A stretch of 64,000 bases of DNA from an uncultured Lachnospiraceae bacterium (GTDB lineage: Bacteria > Bacillota > Clostridia > Lachnospirales > Lachnospiraceae): contig CAJUNB010000002.1 of NCBI GenBank assembly GCA_910587635.1, forward strand, positions 39,699 through 103,698, read 5' to 3'. A model generated the notes under the pieces. The model saw only the letters and a list, made by a program, of their open reading frames with translations, was not told the DNA's origin and made no database searches. Below, piece after piece: positions 9,915 through 17,503 of the stretch. Position numbers and translations under genes: made by a program. Every line of letters begins with the position of its first letter. Positions within the stretch are counted from its first letter, which is position 1.

Positions 9915-9971
9915 TTGCATCCTAAAATAGAATGGGGTATAATGTGCGAAAAGGGCAGAGCCAAGTGGATG

Positions 9972-10011
9972 AAAATATATCTGTCATGCTCGCATGAACA
10001 GATATATTTTT
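9972..10011 (+). terminator. Terminator after the hemL unit
   Basis: A long AT-rich stem (AAAATATATCTGT against ACAGATATATTTT, with an inner CATG/CATG pair and a CTCG loop) ends in a T run. The near-palindrome could act in both directions. Confidence 0.7.
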
Positions 10012-10029
10012 AGACATTTGGCGAGCGAA

Positions 10030-10212
10030 GCGAGCCACGGGAAGCCGGAGGCTATCCGTGGCTGTGCCCGATAGTGAGCAGTGGGCCTTTATCCATATAG
10101 ATGCATAGGGCGAAGCCCGCGATGAGGAAAGCCTGGGGCTTTCCGAATGGCGCTGCGAAGATAAATAAGCGAGCCACGGGAAGCCTGGGGCTTTCCGTGG
10201 CTGTGCCCGATA
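10030..10212. repeat. Pair of 44-bp hairpin repeats
   Basis: Two 44-bp copies (10030-10073 and 10169-10212) start GCGAGCCACGGGAAGCC and end CCGTGGCTGTGCCCGATA; they differ only in the loop-proximal middle. Each folds on itself (CCACGGGAAGCC against GGCT.TCCGTGG). Between them, near 10133-10150, lies a third partial hairpin (AAAGCCTGGGGCTTT). This 334-bp gap (9915-10248) otherwise holds only the hemL terminator and the ribosome site of the next gene. The copies look like a REP-type dispersed palindrome. Confidence 0.65.
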
Positions 10213-10248
10213 AAAAGTAGTAGGCAGAGAATACGATAAGAGGAAAGT

Positions 10249-11136
10249 ATGACAAAGACAAAAAAGCGAAATTCTTCGGTTACTTCCAACAGGGAACGAA
10301 GAAGACAGAGAAGAATACGAAATCAAATATTGTCGTATGTTGCACTTGCAGTTCTGATTGTTGGCGTTGTGGTGGGAATATTTTTTGCGATCAGGTTTGT
10401 CACAAAATGGTTTCAGGAGAGAAAACAGCAGGAAAATCTGGAAGAAGAGACAGAATCCACAGAAGAGACGGAAACTGAAGAAGTGGATGAGCCTGAGGAT
10501 ACAGTAACTTATACCGAAGAAGATCTGCTGGATGATATTGTTTCAGCCACAGTTGCAGGGATGCCGTTGGAAGATCAGGTGGCGGGATTGTTTCTGACAA
10601 CTCCGGAGGCTCTGACAGGAGTGGACAGGGCAATAATAGCAGGAGAAGGGACACAGGAAGCATTGGTGAAGTATCCGGTTGGAGGTATCGTTTACTCTGC
10701 TTCCAATGTCGAGTCGGCAGAACAGTTTACAAAAATGATTACGGATACTATTTCGAAAAGTAAATATCAGTTGTTCTTATGTTTGGATGAAGAAACGGAT
10801 TTATTGACAGAGGATTTATCTGTCTATGGTATTAATACAGAGTTTACGCAGAAGGAGGGAAATATTTGTAAGACAGTGACACTGCCGTCGCTTTTAGGGA
10901 ATGCGGAAGGAACGGAACTTGTTACGGTACAGATAGAAGGAGCGGAAGACACTTTGGCGGAAGCCTGTCTGGATGCATGGGAAAACGGTGCGAATCTTCT
11001 CTATGTGCAGGATGGAATTCAGGCAGCGTATGAGGGAATGCTTGCAAAGATTCAAGGGGATTCCGGGCTGGAGGATAAAGTGAGAGAATCTCTGGAAGCG
11101 ATTTATTATGTGAAATGTGACAACACGTCAGAATGA
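10249..11136 (+). CDS. Membrane-anchored, shortened GH3-like protein
   Basis: A 295-aa protein with a basic N-terminus, one membrane anchor (about residues 28-50) and an acidic Glu/Thr-rich linker (60-85), so the rest should be extracytoplasmic. The segment MPLEDQVAGLFLTTPEAL followed by YPVGGIVYSASNVESAEQ matches the start of glycoside hydrolase family 3 N-acetylglucosaminidases, and the C-terminal AWENGANLLYVQDG plus VRESLEAIYYVK resembles the end of the same domain. The middle of the barrel, including the usual K-H-F-P-G and D/H catalytic region, is missing. It is either a degenerate pseudoenzyme with a binding role or a decaying gene; the reading frame is intact. Confidence 0.6.
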   Translation: MTKTKKRNSSVTSNRERRRQRRIRNQILSYVALAVLIVGVVVGIFFAIRFVTKWFQERKQQENLEEETESTEETETEEVDEPEDTVTYTEEDLLDDIVSATVAGMPLEDQVAGLFLTTPEALTGVDRAIIAGEGTQEALVKYPVGGIVYSASNVESAEQFTKMITDTISKSKYQLFLCLDEETDLLTEDLSVYGINTEFTQKEGNICKTVTLPSLLGNAEGTELVTVQIEGAEDTLAEACLDAWENGANLLYVQDGIQAAYEGMLAKIQGDSGLEDKVRESLEAIYYVKCDNTSE

Positions 11137-11159
11137 GATATGAAATTGAAAAAATATAA

Positions 11160-11188
11160 TTGACAAAATAAAAAGGGTATAGTATATT
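11160..11188 (+). promoter_or_regulatory. Promoter of tRNA-Gly(GCC)
   Basis: TTGACA and TATATT separated by 17 bp lie 27 bp upstream of the tRNA, matching the housekeeping sigma consensus. Confidence 0.75.
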
Positions 11189-11215
11189 ATAAATTGCCTG
11201 ATGGGTCAGAAATAC

Positions 11216-11287
11216 GCACGAGTGGCTCAGTGGTGGAGTATCGCCTTGCCAAGGCGAGGGTCGCGGGTTCGAATCCCGTCTCGTGCT
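11216..11287 (+). tRNA. tRNA-Gly (GCC)
   Basis: Full cloverleaf: acceptor GCACGAG/CTCGTGC, anticodon stem TCGCC/GGCGA around the loop TTGCCAA (anticodon GCC), T arm GCGGG-TTCGAAT-CCCGT. The 3' CCA is not encoded. An integrase gene ends about 100 bp downstream, so this tRNA is a candidate integration site. Confidence 0.95.
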
Positions 11288-11300
11288 CTGGTTAAAGTAG

Positions 11301-11338
11301 CGGAAATGTTGAGTTTATCAGCATTTCCGTGTTTTTTT
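11301..11338 (+). terminator. Terminator after tRNA-Gly
   Basis: CGGAAATG pairs with CATTTCCG and is followed by GTGTTTTTTT, a classical intrinsic terminator 14 bp after the tRNA. Confidence 0.85.
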
Positions 11339-11384
11339 GTGCCTTGCCAGCCTGTAGACAACTGTAGACAGTGGTTACAGTTGG

Positions 11385-12578
11385 TTACAATGCGTTCTTT
11401 ATGAGTTCATAGGTTTCTGACTCGGTGAGAGGGTTATAAATATAGCCCAGAGTGGTTGACAGGTTATTGTGGCCGAGCATCTCACGGATGCAGTCAATGG
11501 GGACACCATTGGCATTCAGGAGACTTGCAAAAGTCTTACGAATCTTATGACTGCTCTTTACCTCCATCCCCTGACTTTGGGCATATTTTTCCAGAACATA
11601 GGCAACCTGTCGGGAGACAATGCGCTGGCTGTCCCTCGTAAAGATGTATTCGCTTTCACGTGGGATTTTATGCAGGATTTCCAGCGCTTTGGGGACAAGT
11701 ATTACAAACCTGTCCTGATAGGTCTTTGTGTGCTCCACAACTTCGTAGCTGTTTGTAGTCTGGTTGCGCACTTCCTCACGGACGATATGGAGGCGGTTTC
11801 CCTCAATGTCGGACCAGCGCAGGGAAACGAGTTCTCCCACGCGCAGCCCGGCGAGAAAGTTGAATTTTATACAGAGGAAAACACTATCGCCTGTTTCTGC
11901 AAACATCCGGTCAAGATATAAATGAAGGTCTTGCAGTTCCTGCGTATTGTATGTCTGCGTGCTGCCCGATTTTTTAACAACCTGCCAGAACTTTACAAAT
12001 ATCCTGACTTTTTCCATAGGGTCTGTTTGCAGGTAATGTTTGCGTGTTGCATAGTCAAACATGCCGTTTAAAATCGTCTTGACATTGTTCCATTCCTTAC
12101 GTGTCAGGTTAAAGGACTTGACAATGCGGTTGCATTCTGTTTCAAGAAAAAGGTCGTCTATCCGTGCGATATTCTTATCATGGAGAGCGGATTTTTCAAA
12201 ATAGCGTCTGTAATGCTGTCTATGGCGCATAATCGTGTTTGGACTGCTTGTGATGCTTTCCTTGTATGTAAGCCATTCCTGAAATAAATCAGAAAATTTG
12301 AACTTGTCAAGGTTCGATTGAGGAAAATAGATGGGAATGAGTTTTTCCCATAATTCTTTTTCCGTAGGCGCTTTGATATTTTTTCGCTTTCCATTTATAC
12401 CCTTATAGCAGGTCTGATAACACCCGCCCTCTTTCGTGGGAGGGGTAATGGCGTAAGGATGAATTTTTTGTACTTTTTCCAGTTTTTTACTCATCTCTAT
12501 GTACGCAAGTGCCCTGTCTATGTCATCTATTTTAGCATATTTCAACAAATCCTGCAATAAAACATCATTGATTTCCAT
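11385..12578 (-). CDS. Tyrosine recombinase / integrase of an integrative element
   Basis: A 397-aa phage-type integrase. The N-terminal region carries an AP2-like arm-binding stretch and a SAM-like core-binding domain (TSSPNTIMRHRQHYRRYF). The catalytic domain has Arg in FLAGLRVGELVSLRW, Lys in HTKTYQDRFV, the HxxR box SSHKIRKTFASL, and the His and nucleophile region MLGHNNLSTTLGYIYNPL, so all active residues appear present. It points toward tRNA-Gly(GCC), the usual geometry for tRNA-3'-end integration. No convincing ribosome site precedes the chosen ATG. The surrounding DNA is more AT-rich than its neighbours, which suggests horizontal transfer. Confidence 0.93.
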   Translation of the reverse strand: MEINDVLLQDLLKYAKIDDIDRALAYIEMSKKLEKVQKIHPYAITPPTKEGGCYQTCYKGINGKRKNIKAPTEKELWEKLIPIYFPQSNLDKFKFSDLFQEWLTYKESITSSPNTIMRHRQHYRRYFEKSALHDKNIARIDDLFLETECNRIVKSFNLTRKEWNNVKTILNGMFDYATRKHYLQTDPMEKVRIFVKFWQVVKKSGSTQTYNTQELQDLHLYLDRMFAETGDSVFLCIKFNFLAGLRVGELVSLRWSDIEGNRLHIVREEVRNQTTNSYEVVEHTKTYQDRFVILVPKALEILHKIPRESEYIFTRDSQRIVSRQVAYVLEKYAQSQGMEVKSSHKIRKTFASLLNANGVPIDCIREMLGHNNLSTTLGYIYNPLTESETYELIKNAL

Positions 12579-12739
12579 AAAAATATTGTTGATATTTCAC
12601 AAAAATGGATTTCTAATTGATGGAACTGGTTTTCTTTTGTCAGTATGAAATAAGCAACTTCCTCCTTTTTTACACAATATCATAATTCTTAATATTTGCA
12701 AATGATAAATATAAGAATTATATACAAATATTTAATATA

Positions 12740-12768
12740 TTGACAAGAAACAAAAATCTAAGTATATT
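12740..12768 (+). promoter_or_regulatory. Promoter of the orphan gene at 12801
   Basis: TTGACA and TATATT with a 17-bp spacer, inside a very AT-rich region divergent from the integrase. An AAAAGGAGAAAG ribosome site follows just before the ATG. Confidence 0.65.
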
Positions 12769-12800
12769 AAGTATTAACAAATATAAAAAGGAGAAAGAAA

Positions 12801-13301
12801 ATGGAAAGACGCAAAATACTGAAACAATTTATTATGACAGTATATGAAGATGGAGGGGTAGAGCTGACCCCCCATGACATGAACGAGCTGCCAGAAGATG
12901 AATATACGATAGAATTAACAAAAACAAGTTCCCGGATTGGGCAGATATTGTGTGTATTATATTATACCATTGATTTACAACGGGATGAAAACCCAATCTA
13001 TATCAATGAGAATGTAACAAAAGCAATGAAAAAGACAGCAGCAAAATTTCAGGTGTCTTTATCCGCAATTATTGATAAATGCACAAGACAGCTAATAGAT
13101 AACGTAACACAATATTCACTGTCCGCATCCGACTTTAAATATTATGTTATGGAATATATCAAACGTGGGGACGATACGCTGAAAAAGATGCTTTTGAATA
13201 ATGTTTCCGATAAATCCGGTCAAAACGATACAAAAGCGATTCAGAAATTTTTTGCAAATCCAGAAAAAATAAAACTGTATTTGAATCATGTAGAGGTATA
13301 G
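12801..13301 (+). CDS. Hypothetical protein of the integrative remnant
   Basis: A 166-aa soluble, fairly charged protein that I do not recognise. It has no signal peptide or membrane segment. The central KFQVSLSAIIDKCTRQL could be part of a small DNA-binding fold, but this is weak. A strong promoter and an AAAAGGAGA ribosome site precede it, and it diverges from the integrase, a position where elements often carry a control or cargo gene. Its AT-rich codon use differs from the flanking chromosome and supports acquired origin. Confidence 0.7.
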   Translation: MERRKILKQFIMTVYEDGGVELTPHDMNELPEDEYTIELTKTSSRIGQILCVLYYTIDLQRDENPIYINENVTKAMKKTAAKFQVSLSAIIDKCTRQLIDNVTQYSLSASDFKYYVMEYIKRGDDTLKKMLLNNVSDKSGQNDTKAIQKFFANPEKIKLYLNHVEV

Positions 13302-13313
13302 GAATAATAAAAG

Positions 13314-13348
13314 CAGCATTCTCAGCCAGGCAATGTGTGAGAATGCTG
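13314..13348 (-). terminator. Convergent terminator
   Basis: CAGCATTCTCA and TGAGAATGCTG form an 11-bp perfect stem between two convergent genes. Read on the minus strand it is followed by CTTTTATTATT, so it mainly serves the exported-protein gene. Confidence 0.65.
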
Positions 13349-13405
13349 TAATGATGGCAAACAGGGGCAGTATGCTGTCATACCAACCCTGAATATCTTT
13401 CTTTA

Positions 13406-13987
13406 CTAAAAATTTGATGAATCGAAGCTTCCAGCGTATATCGCAGGAGCTCCGGTAATTACGTTGTAGCCTACGACCTCCCCTACATTTGGTTCGCCGT
13501 CGCCACTTGCTTCCACTAATGGAATTAAAAACGCTTTATTGATGAATACTACTTCGCGAGTCTGCTGGGGTACGATTCTGTACCAGTCTGTACCGTCCAC
13601 TATACTGATGATATTTACAATGTCGCCCTTTTTCAATACTCTGTCTGTCATGACTGAATCACTTGATGGGAAGCTGTAAAGATAAGTCGTTTCTGCTGCC
13701 TGCACCCAGATATTCGTTTTGGTAAGGGTATAGTTTCCTACAGTTTTCTCATTCAGGATCGTGTCATTGAAACATCCGATTCTGCCTTCCGCTTTTCCTG
13801 TATCCATATAATGATTATACAGCAGATTGTAATCGTTGCCCAGCACAGCTACTACATCGGGATTGTATTGGGCATAATATTCCGGATCAAATAATACCGC
13901 GTCCAAAGTTCTGGGCGCAGCCAATGCCGTCATGCTGCTGCTCAATGCTACTGTTACAGCGAGGAGTGTAATAAATATTTTTTTCAT
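13406..13987 (-). CDS. Exported protein with an SH3-like domain
   Basis: A 193-aa secreted protein with a clear signal peptide (MKKIFITLLAVTVALSSS... cleaved near ALAAP). It is followed by a FDPEYYAQYNPDV...HYMDTGKAEGR module, a short repeat type found in many clostridial surface proteins. A bacterial SH3-like segment follows (YLYSFPSSDS...VLKKGDIVNIISIVDGTDWYRI). It probably binds cell wall or another envelope component; no catalytic domain is visible. A strong GGAAGGAG ribosome site precedes the ATG. It may be cargo of the integrative remnant or native DNA flanking it. Confidence 0.75.
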   Translation of the reverse strand: MKKIFITLLAVTVALSSSMTALAAPRTLDAVLFDPEYYAQYNPDVVAVLGNDYNLLYNHYMDTGKAEGRIGCFNDTILNEKTVGNYTLTKTNIWVQAAETTYLYSFPSSDSVMTDRVLKKGDIVNIISIVDGTDWYRIVPQQTREVVFINKAFLIPLVEASGDGEPNVGEVVGYNVITGAPAIYAGSFDSSNF

Positions 13988-14091
13988 TGCTCTGTTTCTC
14001 CTTCCTTATAGTTAAGTAAATGATATGTTAAAATGTATTGTACCATATGGCACATATATGAGTCAATTATGAGTCAATGTACGCTTGCCCA

Positions 14092-14208
14092 TTAACAGAT
14101 AATAATTGTTTTACTTTTCTTTTTATACTCCTTTTCACCTGTCACAATTTTTTCAGACATTTCTGCGGTCATTGCTTACGCCATTACTTTCAGAATGATT
14201 TCTTCCAT
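14092..14208 (-). pseudogene. Possible relic of a small gene
   Basis: An AAAGGAGAGACATATG start is followed by ten codons (MEEIILKVMA) and a stop; the same frame then stays open for 27 more codons of plausible protein character. It looks like a small gene cut by a nonsense mutation, but the stretch is too short to be sure. Together with the hairpin at 14231-14269 it is all I see in the gap from 13988 to 14322. Confidence 0.25.
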
Positions 14209-14230
14209 ATGTCTCTCCTTTAATAATAAA

Positions 14231-14269
14231 GAAAGGGCTATGCGCTTTCATAACAGGCGTAGCCCTTTC
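14231..14269 (+). terminator. Strong hairpin, probable terminator
   Basis: GAAAGGGCTATGCGC pairs with GCGTAGCCCTTTC. No long T run follows on either strand (the minus side has TTTATTATTA), so it may be a terminator or a structural remnant of the mobile region. Confidence 0.45.
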
Positions 14270-14322
14270 ATGAAGGAAGATATTAAGGGGGGAAACGTAC
14301 GGAAGAAAACATTCTGACGGTA

Positions 14323-14583
14323 ATGTCAAAAATGATGACCAGGGAGAGATTAGACCGGGTAATCGTAAGTGAAAAGAAATACAGAGAAAAAGACAGGGAG
14401 ATGGGAAAGCTGTCGAAACAGCTTCGGGAGTATGACTTTACAAGAGAGCAGCGGCAGGCGATAGACCGGCTGTTATCGGCAGGAAACGCATGTTGTGCGA
14501 GGTACGGCGAACTTGCTTACCAGCAGGGAGCGAAAGATGTTGTCGCTATTTTGCGGGAGTTTGATTTGATAAAGGCGGTGTGA
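14323..14583 (+). CDS. Small hypothetical protein
   Basis: An 86-aa charged, helical protein without signal or membrane segment. The pattern MGKLSKQLREYDFTREQRQAIDRL followed by CCARYGELAYQQGAKDV resembles small accessory proteins often seen in clostridial mobile elements, but I cannot name the family. Three alternative ATG codons cluster at the start (14323, 14332, 14335). It lies immediately before the truncated MATE gene, at the probable edge of the integrative remnant. Confidence 0.55.
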   Translation: MSKMMTRERLDRVIVSEKKYREKDREMGKLSKQLREYDFTREQRQAIDRLLSAGNACCARYGELAYQQGAKDVVAILREFDLIKAV

Positions 14584-14634
14584 AAGCGATTTATACTTTG
14601 GTATAGATTTGCTGCGGAAAACATAATCAAGAGC

Positions 14635-15645
14635 ATGTGCATATTAGGGTATTTTGTGATGGACAATATCTTTGGAAGTATGGGGCTTTCTGTAGAAGTT
14701 ATGGAGTATTGCACTGGATATCTCAGCCGCTATTTATTGTTTACAATTCCTATCCTGCTGATGAACAATTTTACCCTGTATATGATTGCTTCGGAAAAAG
14801 CAACGCTTTCTTTTGTCTGTTCTATAACAGGTGGCGTGTTGAACATGGTACTGGACTATATTTTTATAGCTGTTTTCAATATGGGAATCGGAGGCGCAGC
14901 TATTGCCACTGGCCTGGGCTATTCTGTTACAGCTATGGCAGGCCTGTTTGTATTCAGTCACAGGAAAAATCTGCTCTGTTTTACCAGGCCGGTCTTTCGT
15001 CTTAAGGTACTTGTGGGTGCAGCGACTAACGGATGTTCTGAAATGGCAACTGCCCTTGTCACAGGTATTATTACTATGATGTTCAATTGGACAATGCTGC
15101 ATTATATTGGGGAAAATGGTATTGCCGCCGTGACTATTATCATGTATGTTCTAATGTTTGCAAGTTCCCTTTATACAGGGTACTCCTACGGTGTTGCACC
15201 TATGATCAGTTACTATTATGGAGAGAAAAATTATGAGAAGCTGAAAAAATTGATTTTAATCAGCCTGAAGACGATTGCTGTTATTTCTTTTGTGATAGTG
15301 ATAATTTCTTTTATTGCAACAAAGCCGCTGGTGTCCATATTTGCCCGTTCCGATAATCCAGTGTATGAGCTGGCTGTAGTCGGAAATCGAATCTGCACTC
15401 TGGCACTTTTGTTTATTGGCTTTAATATTTTTGCCAGTGGGATGTTCACTGCACTGTCCAATGGCATAGTTTCAGCAGTTCTTGCCTTTTCACGTTCTTT
15501 TGTATTTATGCTGATTACCATGCTCATATTACCTGCAATTCTGGGAGTCAATGGAATTTGGTTGGCAACGCCGGTGGCGGAATTTATGGCACTCGTTTTG
15601 ACTCTGTTTCTGTTTATTAAATATCGGAAACGGTATCAGTATTAA
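14635..15645 (+). pseudogene. MATE family exporter lacking its N-terminus
   Basis: 336 aa of a MATE-type multidrug/Na+ antiporter. The visible segments correspond to the region from about helix 3 or 4 to helix 12 (for example NNFTLYMIASEKATLSFVCSITGGVLNMVLDYIF and ASGMFTALSNGIVSAVLAFSRS). Full members are about 450 aa, so some 110 residues are missing. The frame remains open upstream to about 14590 without becoming a convincing MATE start, and no ribosome site precedes 14635. The break abuts the integrative remnant, so a deletion or recombination probably removed the 5' part. Confidence 0.75.
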
Positions 15646-15683
15646 TATAAGGATAAACCGTCTCAGAAAAAATCTTTGGCTTC

Positions 15684-16007
15684 TTATTTCTTTTTTTTTG
15701 TTGGTTTGGGAAAGGGCAGTTCGTCATACATGGATAAGAATAATTGTGTTAAAAATTCTTTATTGTCTACATCTTCCACAAGAATCATATCTTTTGCGCC
15801 TTTATAGGGAGGTTCAAAAGGAGCCCGCGGCATAAGGGTTTTTGCCGCTTCCGTAGGTTTCACCAGGAATCTGTCATCGCAGACATAAGCGGCGATTTTA
15901 CCCCGATAGTAAATGATATATTCGCCCATCATGGCTCTGTGGGTAATCTCTTCCAGATCAGATAATTGTTCCAATAGATAGGTTAAAAATTGTTTGGATG
16001 TTGCCAT
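15684..16007 (-). CDS. TfoX/Sxy N-terminal domain protein
   Basis: A 107-aa protein made of the TfoX N-terminal domain alone (ITHRAMMGEYIIYYRGKIAAYVCDDRFLVKPTEAAK). In Gammaproteobacteria TfoX/Sxy promotes competence gene expression with CRP; the role of the stand-alone domain in Clostridia is unknown. The C-terminus is lysine rich. AGGAGG stands at a good distance before the ATG. Single-gene unit. Confidence 0.85.
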   Translation of the reverse strand: MATSKQFLTYLLEQLSDLEEITHRAMMGEYIIYYRGKIAAYVCDDRFLVKPTEAAKTLMPRAPFEPPYKGAKDMILVEDVDNKEFLTQLFLSMYDELPFPKPTKKKK

Positions 16008-16084
16008 GGGGATACCTCCTGGAATGTGATGTGAAAATCATAGCAAAAAGAGGCTGCCTTTGGCAAGCCTCTCAGTAAATAAAA

Positions 16085-16747
16085 TTATAGGGCTATTTTT
16101 TTAACTCTCGTCATGGCATCTCTGACAGGGGGCAGCATGATAATAATAATCGTAACAGCCGCTTCGGAGAAAATGTAAATGCCATTGTAAACAAGAGAAT
16201 AAAAAAACGGATTCCATCCTTCCCATGCATAAGTACCGAAGAAAATCCAGCCGGAAATAACGGCAAATAAATATCTGCCCAGGATGCCTGTGACATACCC
16301 TTTCGCTAGGCCATGCTTTTTACTGTAGAAGAGACCGGAAAGCCCAAGTGCGCCGAATGCCAGCAGATAGTCTACGATCAGCTGAGCCGGGAAGAGGACA
16401 TAAGGATCGATCAGTAACTGCAGTACACCGTAGGCAACACCTGTCATTAATCCGGCTCCCAGACCGAACCAATAGCCAGGAAGGGTGACAATAAGCATGG
16501 AGAGGAGCGTAATGGAACCTCCAGTAGGGAATCTGAACAGCTTGATGTTGGAAAGAACGGTTCCCAGGGCAATGGCGGCCGCACAGAAAACGAGCTGACG
16601 GGCGGAAAGCTTTTTTGTATTTTTGTGAATAAAAAGCATAGCTGCTGCCAAAAGAGCGATAATAATGGCGGCCAATAAGACATTGCCAAGAGTGGTAGGG
16701 ACATAAGTTACCTCATTCCATTCGTTTGTAACAGTTTCAAAAAACAT
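16085..16747 (-). CDS. thiT: ECF transporter S component for thiamine, ThiT
   Basis: Substrate-binding membrane subunit of an energy-coupling-factor importer for thiamine. About six membrane helices; conserved features are NIKLFRFPTGGSITLLSML, the GLGAGLMTGVAYGVLQLLIDPY loop and QLIVDYLLAFGALG. About 220 aa. An earlier in-frame ATG (16816) would lie inside the leader RNA; the ATG at 16747 is preceded by AAAGGAGGA, so I use it. A TPP riboswitch directly upstream confirms the thiamine assignment. The energising EcfA/EcfT genes are not in the window, as usual for group II ECF systems. Confidence 0.93.
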   Translation of the reverse strand: MFFETVTNEWNEVTYVPTTLGNVLLAAIIIALLAAAMLFIHKNTKKLSARQLVFCAAAIALGTVLSNIKLFRFPTGGSITLLSMLIVTLPGYWFGLGAGLMTGVAYGVLQLLIDPYVLFPAQLIVDYLLAFGALGLSGLFYSKKHGLAKGYVTGILGRYLFAVISGWIFFGTYAWEGWNPFFYSLVYNGIYIFSEAAVTIIIIMLPPVRDAMTRVKKIAL

Positions 16748-16821
16748 AAAAAAATCCTCCTTTGCATTACAACAAAAAGAGGGGCTGCCGATAATAGTGC
16801 ATATTGTCTGTGACAAAATAT

Positions 16822-16909
16822 GCGCTGCTTCCTTACGCCGGTATTATCCGGTTCAAGTGATGAGGGTCTGAAGTAAAACTTCATCTCAGCAAATAGCTCC
16901 CCTAGCGTG
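16822..16909 (-). promoter_or_regulatory. TPP riboswitch (THI element)
   Basis: Read on the minus strand, the leader contains the conserved CTAGGGGAGC, GCTGAGATGAAG, ACCCTCATCACTTGAACC and the GGATAATACCGGCGTAAGGA blocks in the right order, with a CGCT/AGCG closing stem. It senses thiamine pyrophosphate and should lower thiT expression when TPP is abundant. Between the aptamer and the gene there is a GCATATT...AATATGC hairpin and a CCCCTCTTTTT stretch; whether control is by termination or by blocking the ribosome site is not clear. Confidence 0.95.
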
Positions 16910-17037
16910 TAATATGTATTTGTAAACTATACTATACACGTATAATTTGAGAAAGTCAATGAAAAGATGGCTGCTGATAAGCGGCGTCCGTCTTTATAAA
17001 AATTTTACTTGCAGGAAAATATTTTTATGCTAAAATA

Positions 17038-17051
17038 GTTCTAAATAGAAC
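17038..17051. promoter_or_regulatory. Palindromic operator candidate
   Basis: A perfect 14-bp palindrome, GTTCTAAATAGAAC, sits 12 bp before the MarR-family gene and just after a TAAAAT -10-like element. Its place and symmetry suit autoregulation by the MarR dimer. Confidence 0.5.
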
Positions 17052-17063
17052 GAAAAGGGGGAT

Positions 17064-17501
17064 ATGATTTTGTTTAATTTATGGGAACGCCAAAATGCAA
17101 TGAAGGCACTCTATTCTAAATGTGTGGGAACGATTTGCAATCGACATGAAATGACCCGGATGGAATTGGATATTTTATTGTTTTTGGCAAACAATCCTCA
17201 GTACGATACGGCGACGGAAATTGTGGAAGTTCGATATCTGTCAAAGTCACAGGTATCTTTTTCGATAAAACTTCTGGAAGAGAAAGGATATCTGCGAAAA
17301 GAATATGCATCGGATAACAGAAAAACGGCCCATTTGAAAATATGTGAAGAGGCGTATCCCATTATTGCAGACGGGAGAGAGGCACAGAAAAAGTTTATTG
17401 CGATTATGCTGCAGGGGTTTACGGGAGAAGACATCGAATGCATGAAAAGATATACAGACCATATCATGAAAAATATCAGTGAATATCTGGAGGAGGAATA
17501 A
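17064..17501 (+). CDS. MarR family transcriptional regulator
   Basis: A 145-aa winged-helix regulator. The DNA-binding part is visible as EMTRMELDILLFLANNPQYDTATEIVEVRYLSKSQVSFSIKLLEEKGYLRKEYASDNRKTAHL (helix-turn-helix plus wing with D-R-K/R), flanked by dimerisation helices. It is followed two bases later by a TauE-type exporter gene, so it likely senses the exporter's substrate and represses the pair, with the palindrome at 17038 as candidate site. An AAAGGGGGAT ribosome site precedes the ATG. Confidence 0.85.
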   Translation: MILFNLWERQNAMKALYSKCVGTICNRHEMTRMELDILLFLANNPQYDTATEIVEVRYLSKSQVSFSIKLLEEKGYLRKEYASDNRKTAHLKICEEAYPIIADGREAQKKFIAIMLQGFTGEDIECMKRYTDHIMKNISEYLEEE

Positions 17502-17503
17502 GA

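Noticed and set aside
9922..10326. Open frame of 134 codons on the minus strand over the palindromic repeats
   Set aside because: It translates the repeat copies and the start of the GH3-like gene; no ribosome site, and the repeated peptide comes only from the DNA repeats.
11288..14634. Direct repeat of the tRNA-Gly 3' end as right attachment site
   Set aside because: I looked for the GGGTTCGAATCCCG segment downstream and found no second copy in the window.
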